A DNA stretch of 64,000 nucleotides from Hyperoodon ampullatus. Lineage: Eukaryota > Chordata > Mammalia > Artiodactyla > Ziphiidae. The stretch is from the NCBI GenBank assembly GCA_949752795.1, contig OX457064.1, forward strand, positions 44,946,368-45,010,367. Direction: 5' to 3'. The notes under the pieces were generated by a model. It saw only the letters and a program-made list of their open reading frames with translations, searched no databases and was not told where the DNA came from. Every line of letters starts with the position of its first letter. The stretch's first letter is position 1. Below, one piece after another: positions 47,583 to 60,642 of the stretch. The translations under genes and the position numbers were made by a program.

Positions 47583-50254
47583 CCAAATCCATATTTCCAA
47601 CAGTTTACTGGATGGGGGTTAGCCAGTTGTTTACATTAAAATAATGTTAAGCTGTTTATTTATGTTTCATGCATTTTTCTGTATGTATGCTATATTTCAC
47701 ACATGAAGTTTTTTAAAAGTTCTGTTGTTTCCAGTTGACAAAGTGAAGTATGTTCTTGTGGAGATTGAAGTATTAAAATGTAGTAAGTGATTATAACACA
47801 GTGGTTCTGAAATATATAAGAAAAAAATAAAATATATAAAAAAAATAAAAATATATAAAATTTCTATGTATCAGTTTATCAAAAGCAAGGTTAAAAGTAT
47901 GGTATTATGGTTAAAGAAACTATAATCAGGAAATTGGATCACAATACACATTGTTCTCTTGTGTGATGATCCCTTTCAACAAAAGCACAAATATCAAATT
48001 TTGCAGGTACTGAAATTCCCAGCCTTATTCTGACATAAACACCGAACCTTCTTATGAGATAGTAAATAAAAAGAAGAACAAAAGAGGCATCAGCGATGTA
48101 ATAACTTACACAGGGTTAAACAGTTCTTTTTCAAAGAAATGTAGAACTAAAATATTCCTAAAGGTCACATGCCATCTCTTCAGCCCATTTAAGGCTTCTG
48201 AAATGCCACTCTGAAGTAAAATAACTACCTCTCCAGAAGAGTCATTCCATTAGAGAGCCAACTAACATCAGTACACAGATAAATGGGAGAACAGAAAATT
48301 GATTTTACACTTGTGCTGTAAGTCTGGTCAAATGTTATAGGCCAGCACATCAAATAGGATTCCAAAGAATTGCTGTGCCTGAAAAATAACAACATAATGG
48401 GATGTGGTTAAATACACCTTAATAATAGGTCTGATGTGCTCAGTGTATAGTAAAATATTTATTTACTCTTTTATTTGTAGTATGACACATTCATATATCA
48501 CTTTTCTTTTTGTTAATAAGTTAATTTTTTCAGTGTTCCTATAACTATTACCTGTTATCCCAACTCATGCTATGACATGTACCTGGAGGTATGCAGGCAT
48601 GTAGCAGTAATGATTTATATTTTGTTTCATTAAAACATATAGAATCATGCCTAATAAAGATGTTTTAATTAAATTTTATTTTATATGATGCAAGTCCATA
48701 TGCAAATGCTAGCCTGATTAAAATTTTAAAAATACTATTTATCAAAACTATTGAAGTTCATTAGGTTCACTGGAAGCACAAAGTGAACGTTCGCCTTTCA
48801 TCTTTCTGTGTGTTTCCTTGTCTTCTCCGTGACACTTATGTTGCTCTGATGCTCAGCTGGGACCCGCCATTTCTTTTCAGGTGTTTTCGACTTCACTGTG
48901 GTTGAATAGAGTCAGGTATGATGAATGTGATGCAGCGTATTCCTTCCTCACTGCACTGAAAAGTCTCAGGGGATAGGTAGAAAGCCAGGCAATGACATTT
49001 TTAAAAGCCCTGGTGTGCACTTGGCAGCTTAACAAGAAAGTGATAGCTAATATTTTTTCCCTCTTATAGACATTTAGGGCTGACTATTCAAGACCAAGAT
49101 AGCCTCTCTCCACATATTGCTGAGCAAGTGATCAATTCCAGTGTAGACTGAAGGGTGAGTGAATTTTCGACAAAGTAAGGAAAGGTGATTTGAGCATTTT
49201 AGTTCTTTCTTAAAGATGGTGCTATAGAGCAGCCCTTGAAATCTACTCCATCTCTTCCTTATCCTTTCCTTCACTCCTTGTCCTCCCTGTTTCTACAGAG
49301 TTTATAATCTCACATCACTCCTTATTACAAGTTTATTTCCTTTAATTCTTCCTTGGAAGGGACGAGAGATTTTGAGCCATACATTATCCTCAGATATGGG
49401 CTGCTTCATGCAATTCAACTCTATTCTCGAAGGAAAAAAATCACTTTGTCCCAACTTCAGATGTAATCTTGAGAGGCAAAATGATAGAGTTGTATTCTGA
49501 ACACTTTCTTACTGGAAATCCCACTTTAAATGCAATACTTTCCACCTTGCTTCTTGAAATCAAGATTGAGTCTAAGAATTTAAAACACAGCTTTATTTTT
49601 TTGGTTAAGGAAACATGATGATGTAAAGGGTTAACACATAAATAGAATGTCTTTCCAGGCAGATACAATTGATAGTAATGGTAAGATTATGGAACTTGGT
49701 AAATACTTAAAGTCTTACCTTTTAATACTTGGGCTCCATGGTTAGATCAGGCACCTGAGGAATCAAGGGCCATCAAGTTATGTAAAGATTGACTCCCCAC
49801 TAAATCTTGTCAGTTTCTGTTACCGTTCTACTGTGTTACGCACTTTTTTCCCCTTTGCAGCTTTAACCTTGGCATATAGTTTTGAAAGGTCAATATAATT
49901 TTTGATATCCATTTCCTTTGAGGAAAACAGTGTTGTTTCCCATTGTAAAAATATTTAGATGAAAAACTGTATTTTTGTCATGTACCTATGTTTTGGAGCT
50001 TCTAGGCTATCTTCAAATCTACAAATATGAACAGAGAGGTTATTTCCTTCAATTTTATTTACTTGTATACATGACTCAGACCTTATTAATTAGGGAACAC
50101 AATGAAAGTTCTTTTTACCTTTTCTTTTTCTTTCTTTTTTAAAAAAATCTATGCTGCTTTCTTTCTTTCTGTTCAGCTTTGTTCATTTCAGTATAGTTAC
50201 AGTTGAGTCAGTAAAAGAACTTTTGAACTGAATCATCAAATCTAATCTTAGATA
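47583..50254. other. Unassigned DNA
   Basis: About 2.7 kb without a recognisable gene or repeat, apart from A/TA-rich low complexity at 47816-47866 and a pyrimidine (CTTT) tract at 50112-50143. Confidence 0.5.
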
Positions 50255-50345
50255 CAAGGAAGTCAAGCTCAGAGTGGGGAGTGGGCTGACCAAGGTCACA
50301 CAGCTGGCGGGTGACAGATTTGGCATACTAAGGGTACTTTTCTGA
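50255..50345 (-). repeat. Possible MIR core, antisense
   Basis: 'ggaagtcaagctcagagtgg' followed by 'ctgaccaaggtcacacagct' and 'ggcgggtgacagatttgg' matches the antisense MIR core. Short and diverged. Confidence 0.6.
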
Positions 50346-50750
50346 GTCCCAGTTGAGGGCTCTTTTCACTGCACACCTTTGCTTTTCAGAAATCACAGAC
50401 AGTGCATTCGTTTTCAGGTGTATTCTTCCCAATGATGAAATATGATATGTTTTCACTGCTGTCTTACCTGTATGCTACATCTAAGGGAACACCAACCGCT
50501 AGTCATTCATTGCTCTTCCCCTAGCATGTTATAATTGATGCAGTGGTTTTGTTTTTAGTGCAAGAAAGTACAATCATAAGATAGAAAGCAGCTAAGCAGT
50601 GTGATCCCTTTTTAAAAATATAGAGTGCAGTAATACAGTTATTTTTTTGTAGTGAAAGCAACAAATCATGTATTTATTAATCATCTATTACTTTCAAGGC
50701 ACTTAATTCTGTTTTGTAGGCAAAACCATGAGAAGTGGTCTCTACCTCTG
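50346..50750. other. Unassigned DNA
   Basis: No feature recognised. Confidence 0.5.
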
Positions 50751-51289
50751 TGTTAATCAGGGTTCTCCAGGGAAACAGAGCAAATAGGATATATTGATCT
50801 ACCAATTTATTGATCAATCAGTCGATAAATTGAACGATTTATTATGAGGAATTGGCTCACACAATTATTCCGGCTGAGAAGTTCCACAATCTGCTGCCTG
50901 CAAGTTAGAGGCTAGGGAAGCTAGTGGTGTAGACCCAGTCCCAACTTTAAGGCCTGAGAGCCAATGGAGTTTATGGTATAAGCCCCAATATGTGGCCAAA
51001 GGCCTGAGAAGCAGGAGTTCTAGTCCAAGGGTAGGAGAAGATGGATGTCACAGCTCAAGCCGGTGAGCAAATTCACCCTATCTCTGCCTTTTTAATTGTA
51101 TTTAGACCCTCAATAGATTGGATACTGCCCACCCACATTGGTGAGGGCCGTCTTCTGTACTCAGTCTGTCAGTTCAAATGCTAATCTCTTCTGCAAGCAA
51201 CCGTACAGACACATTCAGAAATAATGTTTTACCAACTATCTGGGTATCCCTTAGCCCAGTGAAATCAACACATAAAATTAACCATCACA
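50751..51289 (-). mobile_element. MLT2-type ERVL LTR, apparently solo, antisense
   Basis: Plus strand reads TGTTAATCAGGGTTCTCCAG, 'gaggaattggctcacacaat', 'ggctgagaagttccacaatc', 'gatactgcccacccacattg', 'gtttttaccaactatctggg'-like wording, and ends 'attaaccatcaca'. This is the reverse complement of an MLT2 LTR, which starts TGTGATGGTTAAT. About 540 bases with both ends. No internal retroviral sequence beside it. A near-palindrome around 'aatttattgatcaatcagtc' (50805-50832) lies within. Confidence 0.88.
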
Positions 51290-51339
51290 GCATCCCAGGA
51301 ATGTATATACCTTTTGGAAGTAGGGTGGGGTGAGGATGT

Positions 51340-51545
51340 AGTTATATTAATAATACAGCCTTACATTTGTGTAGCTCTTGATTATTTAAAATAAATTTGT
51401 ATATACATTCTTTTACTTGGGCTTTACAAAAATTCTGAAAGATAACCGAATCAGCTGTTGTTGTCCACCTTAAAATAAAAAAAATTGAGGTACAGATAGA
51501 TACTTGAAAAGTTAACTACTTGCCTGATTAGCATATGGTAAGTAT
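51340..51545 (-). repeat. MIR-type SINE, antisense
   Basis: 'aatacagccttacatttgtg', 'tattcttttacttgggctttac'-like middle, 'aaattgaggtacagatagat', 'gttaactacttgcctgatta' follow the antisense MIR/MIR3 layout. Diverged. Confidence 0.6.
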
Positions 51546-53499
51546 CCTTTCCAGTCTAGTTATTTTAAATCACCACATTTGTAACTGCAACATGTTCCAA
51601 ATCCTGAATAAATGGGGAACCACAACATACATTCATACTGTCAGGCCTTGGTTATAAAACAAGACCATTTACGTTACTTGAATGGAAAACTAGTGGTCTA
51701 TAAGCAAACTGTGACCTAGAGTCACATTTTTTTTGGCTCGTACAACATTGACTCTTGAAACATTTCTTAAATTAGTCTCTGATACACAAAATCTGTAGGT
51801 CACACAAAAATCTTTATATACAGGTTCTTTTGCATAATTAGAATGTCTGACGACACTGGACCTGCTTCCTGATTAGCAACAAGGACTTGGAGTTAAAACG
51901 GCAGCCACGTTCCCTTTGCCACGGTTTCTCTTTACTGGCAGCTTCTCTCATTTACATGTACTGGCTGACCCCTTAAGGGAGTTCAAGTTCACAGCTTCTG
52001 AAGAAAGCACTTGAAAAGTTAACAAATCATTTCAGCTTTTAGTCTGCCTGGTGGCTAACACCACTTTAAATAATATGCCTATACTTCACTTTTAAAATTT
52101 ATCAAATTTAAATAATATTGAGCCCTGATTGTGAAAGAGCAACTTACATTACTTATACCACTTCCGTTTACCCTCATCTCATTTTAAAAAATGTATAATG
52201 CACATTATATTTAGCTCTTTTTCCTGCAGTTCTTTCCAATAACGCCAGGTATCTCTTGATAATCACCTGTGTGAGCAGACTCCCAAGCACTTCTCTTCCC
52301 CACCACAAGTCCCAACTATACTATTGCCTTCTATACTATTACTCTTACAGTGTCAGAATTGATCACATCGGTAGTCTATTTTGTAATAATAATTTTCTTT
52401 TATACATTGCTTATAGGTTTATTCTGGAGATTTAAAAAAATTAGTGTTAAGTGTATGGAAATATAATTCACTACAGAACCAATAGCATAACTGAACCTTT
52501 AGAGGAAGAAATGTAATCAGTCCTACTGCAGGAAATATCTGCCATTCTACAGATACTGCTTCAATTTGTACAAACAGATTCTTATTTCTTTCGTCCTATC
52601 AATGGCTCAAAGTGAAGCTATATTTTAGGAGGTTGAATATGTGGGCTATGGTTTGCTTCTGTGCATTTTTATTGTTCCTAGAGTTTCTAACTTCCTTGTA
52701 AAATATATGAGAAGATCACCCCCACTTCATCCTCACCACTCCTTATCAAATGGTAAGTTTTTATTCCTCAAGATGTTCTGCTAACTGCTATTACTCATTG
52801 AAATCAACTGCTTTGTAGACTCTTATTCAGTTGTCTTTTGGGAACCTGTTTTCCTTGAAATCCTGGTTCAGTATCACCATTTTCCAGTACAATTGTATTC
52901 TTTCTTTTGTTGCTCTTTTGTTTTTTCTGGGCTAGATAGATCTTTAAGTTTGTTTGGTTTCTTTTTTTTTTCCCAAAAAGAAGTATGAGGGAAATAAACT
53001 TCACTGAGTCTTTGTTTCCTGAAACTAACTTTATTTTCCATCTATTTACTTATAGTTAGCTGTCAAAATATGTTTTCAAAATCACTTTACCTCACAGCTT
53101 TGGAGATATTACTCCATTTTCTCCTCATATTCCATGTAGCTGATGAGTATGATGTCAATCTGATTCATACTACTCTTTGGGTAACTTGTTTCTGAACCCT
53201 GGATTTTTTTGAGACATTATTTTTATTTTAGTTATTCTCAATATTTTGAGGAGATGTCTATGTATGGGTTTTCTGTCATTCATTGTGTTGGTTACCTGTG
53301 AACCTTTACATGAAAACTTTTATCTCTCTTTATCTCTGAGAACTATCCCTTGAATATACTTGTAGGATGAAGATGTATCCTGAAAAATATCTTCTTTATT
53401 ATATCTCTTCTTGATTTTTCCCCCTGTACCCTCTTTCTGAAATGCCTATTAGAAAGGTGGGATAGAGAGAATGAAACCTCAACATCTTCTATGTTTTCA
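51546..53499. other. Unassigned DNA, possible old repeat at right
   Basis: No gene. The stretch 53030-53400 ('ttactccattttctcctcat', 'tgatgagtatgatgtcaatc') has the style of an old L1-associated repeat but I cannot name it. Confidence 0.45.
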
Positions 53500-55562
53500 T
53501 TTGTCCAGATTCACTACACATTTATAACAGGATCTTTTGGCAACCTAGGAATAGAAAAGGAATTATTCAATCTAACATCTATAAAAAACTTACAGCCTGC
53601 ATCACTGATACTTAATGAAAGTCTGAATGCTTTCTCTTTAGTATCTGGAACAAGCAAAGATATCCTCTCTTACCACTTCTATTAAATATCATACTGAATT
53701 TCCTATCATGTGCAGTAAGGCAAGAAAAAGAAATAAATGACATCCAGATTAATAAGGAAGAATTAAGCTGTCTTTATTCACAGATGTCATGATTGTCTAT
53801 GTAGAAAATCCTAAGAAATCTACAAAAAAGCTTCTAGAGCTAATAGAGTTTTGTAAGGTTGTAGGATATGAGACCAATATGCAAAAATCTATTGTTCTTA
53901 TACACTAGAGATGAACAATTGCAAATTGAAATTTTAAAAATACCATTTCTACAGCAAAGAAAATTATGAAATATTTTGGAAGAATTCACCAAGAATTCTC
54001 TACTTTGAAAACCAAGAACATTGCAGTGCAACATTGAGGAAAATTTTAATGAATTGAGAAATATCAAATGGTCATGAATCAGAGGACTTAATATTATTAA
54101 GGTGTAAATTCTCTTTAAATTTATCTATGGATTCAAAATAATCCCAGTCCAATTCCAGAAAGCTATTTGTTTTTAATAGAAGCTGAAAAGCTGCTTCTAA
54201 AATTTAATGGAAATGCAAAAGACTTGAAATAGGCAACACTGTTTTACAAGAGAGGAACAAGGTTGGAGGAATTATTCTATCTGACTTCAAGACTTATAAA
54301 ACTACAGTAATCAAGGCAGTGTGCTTTTGGTGTAAAGACTATACACAGGCAATGAAATATAACATTCAGAAAAATTTATGGCCATTGATTTTGACAAAAA
54401 TTCTAAGACCATTAAAAATGGAATACATAATCTGTTCAACCAGTGGTGCTGTAGCAATTATTATCCATACCTACATGCAGACACGCCCCAACACTAAGCA
54501 GTTCTTGCTTCAGCCATGTGCAAAAATTAACTTGGATCATTCAGATAAGAGCAAGAAAACCTGAAAAACTTCTAGAAGCAAACATAGAGAAAAATCTTTG
54601 TGACCTTGAGTTAGGCAAAAATTTCTTTAACAGAACACTCACCTAAAAACAAAATCTATATAAAAATAATAAATTGAAATTCTTGAAAATTAAAACCTCT
54701 TCTTTTTCAAAAGACAGTTAAGAAAATGAAATGTCAAACCATAGAATGGGTGAAAAGATTTGCAAATCTTATATCCAGACTATACAAAGAACACTTACAA
54801 TTCAATAATAAAATAACCAGCAAAATTGGGCTAAATATTTGAACAGATACTCTATTAGAGTTTATTTACTACTGCCAAATAAACACATTTGTCATTAGGG
54901 AAATGCATATGAAACCCACAATGTGATACCAAAACACACCACTGGAATGGCTAAAATGAAGATAATATGACCATAACAATTGTTAACAAGGATGTGCAGC
55001 AACTGGAACTCTCATGAATTGCTACTGAGAATGCAAAATGCTACAGCCACTTTGGAAACAGATGGACTATTTCTTATGAAGTTAAACATACACTTACCAT
55101 ACTGCCCAGCAATTCCACTACTGGGTATTTACCCAAGATAAATGAAGACTTACATGTGAATTTTCCTACCAACTATATTCATAATAGTCAGAATTTGGAA
55201 AAAACCCAAATGTCCATCAGTTAATGAATAGATAAATAAATGGTGGTACATGCATGCAATGGAATCCTACGTTGATACATGCAGCATGCCTGAATCTTAA
55301 AAGCATTGTGTTAAATGCAAGAAACCATACAAAAAAGATTACATACTGTATCATTCCATTCACACGAAATTCTGAAAAGGCAAAACTTTAGTGAGCAGAT
55401 TCACAGTTGCTAGAGGGTAGAGGATGGAAAGATGTTATTAATTGCAAAGGGTAGGAGGGAAATTTTGGTATGATAGGATGTTCTATATCCTCATTTTTTA
55501 AAGCTCATTAAATTGTACACCTAAAATTAATATATTTTATTGTGTATACATTATACCTCAAA
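53500..55562 (+). mobile_element. Ancient L1 (L1M-type) ORF2-to-3' remnant
   Basis: Sense ORF2 wording degraded by age: 'tctggaacaagcaaagatat' (RT), 'gtctatgtagaaaatcctaa', 'agcttctagagctaatagag', 'atcccagtccaattccagaa', 'aaaatttaatggaaatgcaa', 'tccactactgggtatttacc' and 'aaatgtccatcagttaatga'. It ends with a 3'UTR 'attaaattgtacacctaaaa' and 'ttatacctcaaaa'. Only short frames survive (60-81 codons). The FADD motif region is disrupted ('tattcacagatgtcatgatt'), and no coding function is possible. Confidence 0.85.
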
Positions 55563-55584
55563 AGTTGGCATAACCCCAAAGAAT

Positions 55585-55830
55585 ATGATCTTTGCTTTGG
55601 ACCAGTTGAGTTTGAAGTATCTGTCAGACATCCGCGTATTGTTGTTTAGTATGAAATCCGAGAGAGGAGAAGCATCCAAACTCAAGTTCCTGATCTGTGA
55701 GTCATCAGCGTATAGATGGTAAAGGTGTCTTGAGTTGCATGAGAGAGAATATTTAAAATGAAAACATAAAAATGGTCAAGGATGGGCCTTGTGTAATGTT
55801 CACATTCTGCAGATGTTTTATTACTTAATT
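55585..55830 (-). repeat. L2, antisense
   Basis: 'gagtttgaagtatctgtcagacatcc', 'tctgtgagtcatcagcgtat', 'agatggtaaaggtgtcttga', 'ggtcaaggatgggccttgtg' follow reverse-strand L2. It abuts the 3' end of the ancient L1. Confidence 0.75.
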
Positions 55831-56918
55831 TGACTGAACCAAATGGTTAGACCTGATTATTACCAAGTCAATTTAGTCAAATTAGCAATTATAGAGAAGT
55901 TAATGATTTTTCACTATGTTAAAATGCTGAAATTGGTGGAATGTGCATTGACCAATGACTATAAATGGCTTTCATAAGTTTATACTAAAAGACATAGATA
56001 ACTACCTTGAAACTATATCAGTTATTCCCAGGAATGAGAATAAACATTCAGAGAAGATAAAATAATTAAGGATAAATATCAAACAAGTAACAGAGATCTT
56101 TTACCTTCTAGTGCTGATTGTATATTAAGGTTTGGCTGTTCCTTATTTACTACTTTTCATATTCTTTTGCCAAAAAGATTCCTGGCAATTACCAAAGATA
56201 AAACATGCTATATGTTGGCTAACTCTTTTCCAAATTTCATTTGTTTTACTTATGTATTTATGCTTCTTCAGTTTTAAAACACATAAAAATCCAGTATCAT
56301 ACATGTAAATTCAGCTAAAGTTAAGGTCTTCTATTTTATGTCTTTAAATATAAATATTAAATAAGGCTACTTCAAATCATCATTCTCTTTGGACTCCAAT
56401 TTCTGACTCCATTCAAGTTGACAAACTGCAACTATATAATGTTTTATTTATGTTCTTTAATAGAATTTTCAGTTCACTTACATTGCTCGTTCAATTTAAT
56501 TTTACAAGTAAATTTCCTGAAGATCTGAACTAAGTGTCTTATATGGAAGCTAACAACTCAGCATTTGTTGTATTCATTTTCTATGTTAATCTCTAATCTA
56601 TTAAAAGCAAAAAATTTAAAAGTCTGCTTTTTATCAGAACATAATTTACATATGTTACATGTAAATTTTTTCTCCTCTACTGTCCTAAAAAAAATATATG
56701 CTTTACCTGATTATAGTAACAGCAGACTTGCTAGAAAATCATATTGAGGACCTCTTTCCTTACTTCTGAAACATGTTACTCTTTAAACATGCTACTCTTT
56801 CTCAGAGGTCAGTACAGTGTATTTTATTGCATCACTGAATTTCTGGGTATCTCCTATTTCTGAGTATATTCAGGAGGCTGAAAGATGAGCTCATAAAACC
56901 CCAAGAGATGACACACAC
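55831..56918. other. Unassigned AT-rich DNA
   Basis: No feature recognised. Confidence 0.5.
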
Positions 56919-56931
56919 ACAACTACTCTTT
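56919..56931. repeat. Target-site duplication, left copy
   Basis: ACAACTACTCTTT is matched by ACAGCTACTCTTT at 57300-57312 (one mismatch). Confidence 0.85.
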
Positions 56932-57297
56932 TTTTATATATAAATTTATTTATTTATTCATTTATTTAATTTTTGGCTGCATTGGGTCTTCGCTGCTGCG
57001 CGTGGGCGTTTCTCTAGTTGCTGAGAGTTGGGGCTACTCTTTGTTGCGGTGCGCAGTCTTCTCATTGCAGTGGCTTCTCTTGTTGTGGAGCACAGGCTCT
57101 AGGCACGAGGGCTTCAGTAGTTGTGGCACACAGGCTCAGTAGTTGTGACGCGTGGGCTCTAGAGCGCAGGCTCAGTAGTTGTGGTGCACGGGCTTAGTTG
57201 CTCCTCAGCATGTGGGATCTTCCTGGACCAGGGCTCAAATCCGTGTCCCCTGCACGGGCAGGCGGATTGTTAACCACTGTGCCACCAGGGAAGCCCC
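56932..57297 (-). mobile_element. CHR-type tRNA-derived SINE (long, older form)
   Basis: Plus strand: A/T-rich tail 'atttatttatttattcattt', 'ggctgcattgggtcttcgct', repeated 'agtagttgtg' units, 'catgtgggatcttcctggac', head 'ccactgtgccaccaggga'. Same long form as the copy at 28.6 kb. Bounded by a 13-bp duplication with one mismatch; two bases separate the head from the right copy. Confidence 0.92.
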
Positions 57298-57299
57298 TT

Positions 57300-57312
57300 A
57301 CAGCTACTCTTT
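57300..57312. repeat. Target-site duplication, right copy
   Basis: Second copy of the repeat at 56919-56931, one mismatch. Confidence 0.85.
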
Positions 57313-58538
57313 AAGGGAGTGGCCCTGCCACTGTCTCTCCTTAAAGTACTGTAAATCATGAAGCAGGTGAAAGGAATGCTACAACTCTACAGCTAATTGA
57401 AAAGGGAGCTGAAGCACATGTGGGGAGGAGTTACCATACATAGGCTACCTGTGAGGGATATGTCGAACCTCAGCAGGCATTGGCATCAAATATGCCAATA
57501 GGGGGTGCTCCATACCAGACAGCAGGCTATTGGTCCATAGCCAGTTATTTTCCAGTGAGGGCAAGAAATCAGGTCACCTGTGCTCAAGTCATTGCTTCAC
57601 CCAAGGAGTTACTTTTCCAGTTCTCTATGAAGCCAATTGCATATCCTCGTGTTGGAAGAGCTAGGAACTAGTGTTACTTATGAGGTAACTTCCTGTATGC
57701 ATTTAGCATATCCTCCCAAGAAATCTTCATTACCCACAGTAAATTGTGGAAGTCTCCTCCTTAAAGCCCCAAGGAAGCTGACTCGTGGAGAGAATGATTA
57801 AAAACAAGATGCAACTAAACAAGTAACAAAAACTGAAATATCAAAATGGTATTACTTGTAACTAGGTTTCTTGACATAACAAAATTCTCAAGAAGGTATT
57901 TAAATATTGACATTTTTAGGTTATATCTTCACATGTTTAGACCTGCTATTTTTCTTAAATTGTAATTCATCAAGTACATAACAAAAAATAACAATTTTGA
58001 ATAAACCTCATGAGGAAAAGACGTCTGATTCAATCCAGTTCAACGTCAGAGAATGTAATTGAAAATTTACATTGATTTATCAAAGATATATTTAACATTC
58101 CTAATTTTGTATAGTCTTCAATAGGAATTTTATATAGTAAGTTATTCCTGGAAAATAATGACTCTAAAAAACTCCAATAAAATTACATCAATTTCATCTC
58201 TTTTATTTTTTTATGTCCAAGAGACAGTGTTTCTCTAAGAAGTTAAGCTAATTGTGCAAAGTATTTTTTTCCTATGGCTATACCCTTTTAACAAAGCCAA
58301 GATTATTTGAGAGTTCTGAATGCTAGATTGTGTCAAAATCAACAATTATAAAAAGGGGTAGAATAATGCAATCAGAAAATTCGGAAAGTTATGACACTAT
58401 GAGGTAATAGTAAGATAAGTTACAGCATTTATTCAGATGTAAAATTCAAAAATTTTATAATTAGGCTTATAATGTAAAGATTGGCAGGTACACATTTTAT
58501 ATGAAACTCATTACACCCTAAATATTTAGCACTATGCT
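57313..58538. other. Unassigned DNA
   Basis: No gene or named repeat. A weak CTCF-like match lies at 57495-57510 and was not accepted. Confidence 0.5.
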
Positions 58539-58925
58539 TGTTATGGGCTGAATTATGTCCCCACAGAAGTTCACATATTGAAGTCCTAACCTCCAGTCCC
58601 TCAGAATGTAGCTATATTTGTAGAGTTTTTTGAGAGTTAATTAAATTAAAATGAAGTCATTGTGTTGGGACCTAATGCAATATGACTGGTATCCTCCTAA
58701 GAAGAGAAAATTTGGATACAAAGACAGAGGGAAGACAATGTAAAGACAGAAGAATATAGCCATCCACAAGCCAAGTAAAGAGGGTGGGTACATACCTTCC
58801 TCTCATGGCCTTCAAAAGGAACCAACACTGCCAACCCCTTGATCTTGTACTTCTATCCTCCAGAATTGAGAAAAAATAAATTTCTGTTGTTTAAGCCACA
58901 GTCTTATGGCAGCCCTAGCTGAGAA
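58539..58925 (+). mobile_element. MLT1-type LTR (ERVL-MaLR), apparently solo
   Basis: Starts TGTTATGGGCTGAATTATGT, continues 'ttcacatattgaagtcctaa', 'ccctcagaatgtagctatat', 'cctaatgcaatatgactggt', 'gaagagaaaatttggataca', 'tccacaagccaagtaaagag', 'gaaccaacactgccaacccc', 'tttctgttgtttaagccaca', and ends 'ggcagccctagctgag'. Near-complete MaLR LTR of about 385 bases. No retroviral coding sequence adjoins it. Confidence 0.88.
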
Positions 58926-59472
58926 AATGCTTTTGTTAAAATCACCTATAATATAAAAAACAAGAACTATGTGGGAAACTTTATACTGAAAAAGATAAGT
59001 ATCCAATTTGAATTGACTTTTAAGAGAAAACTATGTTCTCACTCATAATATTTGGAAACTATATGCAAAAAGGATTAACATTTAACCACAAGAAAATAAT
59101 TGTCATGTGAAGAACATTCTTAGTACAGTTAAGTTTATAACAATTTAAAAAAATCTACACACAGCACTTGTGAGTTTACCCTTGAATTATAAGAGATTTG
59201 TTAGATACTCAAAGTCTTCTCTTCAGTGTTCCTAATTCAGAAGTGAATAAAAGAAAACTGTCTTAAATGAGTAAAGTATTGGCACTTAGTTTTAGATGGC
59301 ATTTTAATACATGTGAGATTCATTTATTGAATTTTGAAGGACTTTTGTAGTATACTATCTTTATGCAGTAGATAAAGAAAATTAAATTTATCTATGAGAA
59401 AAAGTGAAAAGATAATTCTTGTAGTAAGTAGATTTAAAACAAATTTTTTGTTATTAATGAAGTATAATGGAG
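58926..59472. other. Unassigned AT-rich DNA
   Basis: No feature recognised. Confidence 0.5.
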
Positions 59473-59672
59473 CAGTTTGGCTAAGTTTTTATGTAAAGGA
59501 TCAGATAGTAAGTATTTTAGGCTTTGAGGATCATAGGGTCTCTACTGAAACTAACTCTGAAGGAACTATTGATGTTATGTAAATAGTGGTATTGCTGTGC
59601 ACCAATAAAACTTTATTTACAAAAATCAGTGGTGGCCAGATTCAACTTGTAGGATGTAGTTTGTCAACCCTG
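59473..59672 (+). mobile_element. hAT-Charlie-type MITE (copy B)
   Basis: 'tttatgtaaaggatcagata', 'gtaagtattttaggctttga', 'tcatagggtctctactgaaa', 'caataaaactttatttacaa', 'ggtggccagattcaacttgt', 'gtagtttgtcaaccctg' is the opposite-strand version of the element at 8957-9166. Non-coding. The 62-codon frame through it is chance. Confidence 0.8.
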
Positions 59673-60489
59673 TAATAGACAAGAGGTATACAAAATAGAG
59701 GACTTAAGAAAAACAGCTTTTTTAATGCTGGATTTGATATGGGGAAAGTTTCTTTTTTCCAAGTTGGGATTTTCTTTTCCTAATATTTAACAATCAGAAT
59801 TTCTTCTATCTAGCCCCATTTTAAAATAGAAACAATAAAGCAGGCTTCATTGAAATCCATCTTTCATGAGGTAAATTTATAACACTATTTGTCTAAGACT
59901 TGGGAAAGTAGGAAACATCATTTTATACTTTTTAAAGAATTAGTATGCAGCCTCTTAGGGTATTTTTTAAATATGATTTTCCCTAACTATGTTTTATACT
60001 CAGAAGGGAAGTTATTTAATAAGACCAACAGCCTGAGGTTTTTGGGTAACATTTACTATGCTTAGTTACTGGTCAGTCAGGACTCCATGTAGCTTTGCAT
60101 AATATGCCCATAGTATATTTCTAACAGTTAAAAAGCAAAAATGCTGTTTTTTCCTTAAATGCAAGTTTTCATGTACAGAATTTGAGGAGCTGTATTATCA
60201 TAAGACTACTGGCAAATTACATTAGTTTTTATTAGATGTCTCTTTTCTTTACTGATGGTGAAAACAGAAAAATACCAAATCATAATTTTTTACAATCCTC
60301 TTGCCCTTCTAGAAGGCAGGAAGATGAAAATTGGAGAAAAGCCTAAATTTACTTGCATTGTGGACAAATGTGTAGTGGAGGAGAAAGGTTTAGTTCGTGT
60401 AACTGGTAGGGAGAGAGGATTAGAAAAGAGAGATGAGGCAGCTTCACCAGAGAATGGCAGTTGGGGAAAAAGATGTTTAAAGAGGATTT
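59673..60489. other. Unassigned DNA
   Basis: An 88-codon frame at 60255-60521 has no recognisable domain. No repeat named. Confidence 0.5.
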
Positions 60490-60642
60490 GTACACAGGTA
60501 ACTGTGCTCAGTATTTTGTAATAACCTATAAGGGAAAAGAATCTGAAAAAGAAGAGCTATATATATATATATGTATAACTGAATCACTGTGCTGTACACC
60601 AGAAACTAACATGACATAAATCAACTACAATAAAAAAAAAAG
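60490..60642 (+). repeat. L1 3' end fragment
   Basis: 'acacaggtaactgtgctcag', 'tattttgtaataacctataa', 'aaaagaatctgaaaaagaag', 'gtataactgaatcactgtgc', 'tgtacaccagaaactaacat' and an A-tail preceded by AATAAA. A highly 5'-truncated L1 copy with a short (TA)n inside (60557-60573). Confidence 0.9.

Noticed and set aside
57495..57510. Second CTCF-like match, CCAATAGGGGGTGCTC
   Set aside because: Mismatches at two core positions, including the GGC.
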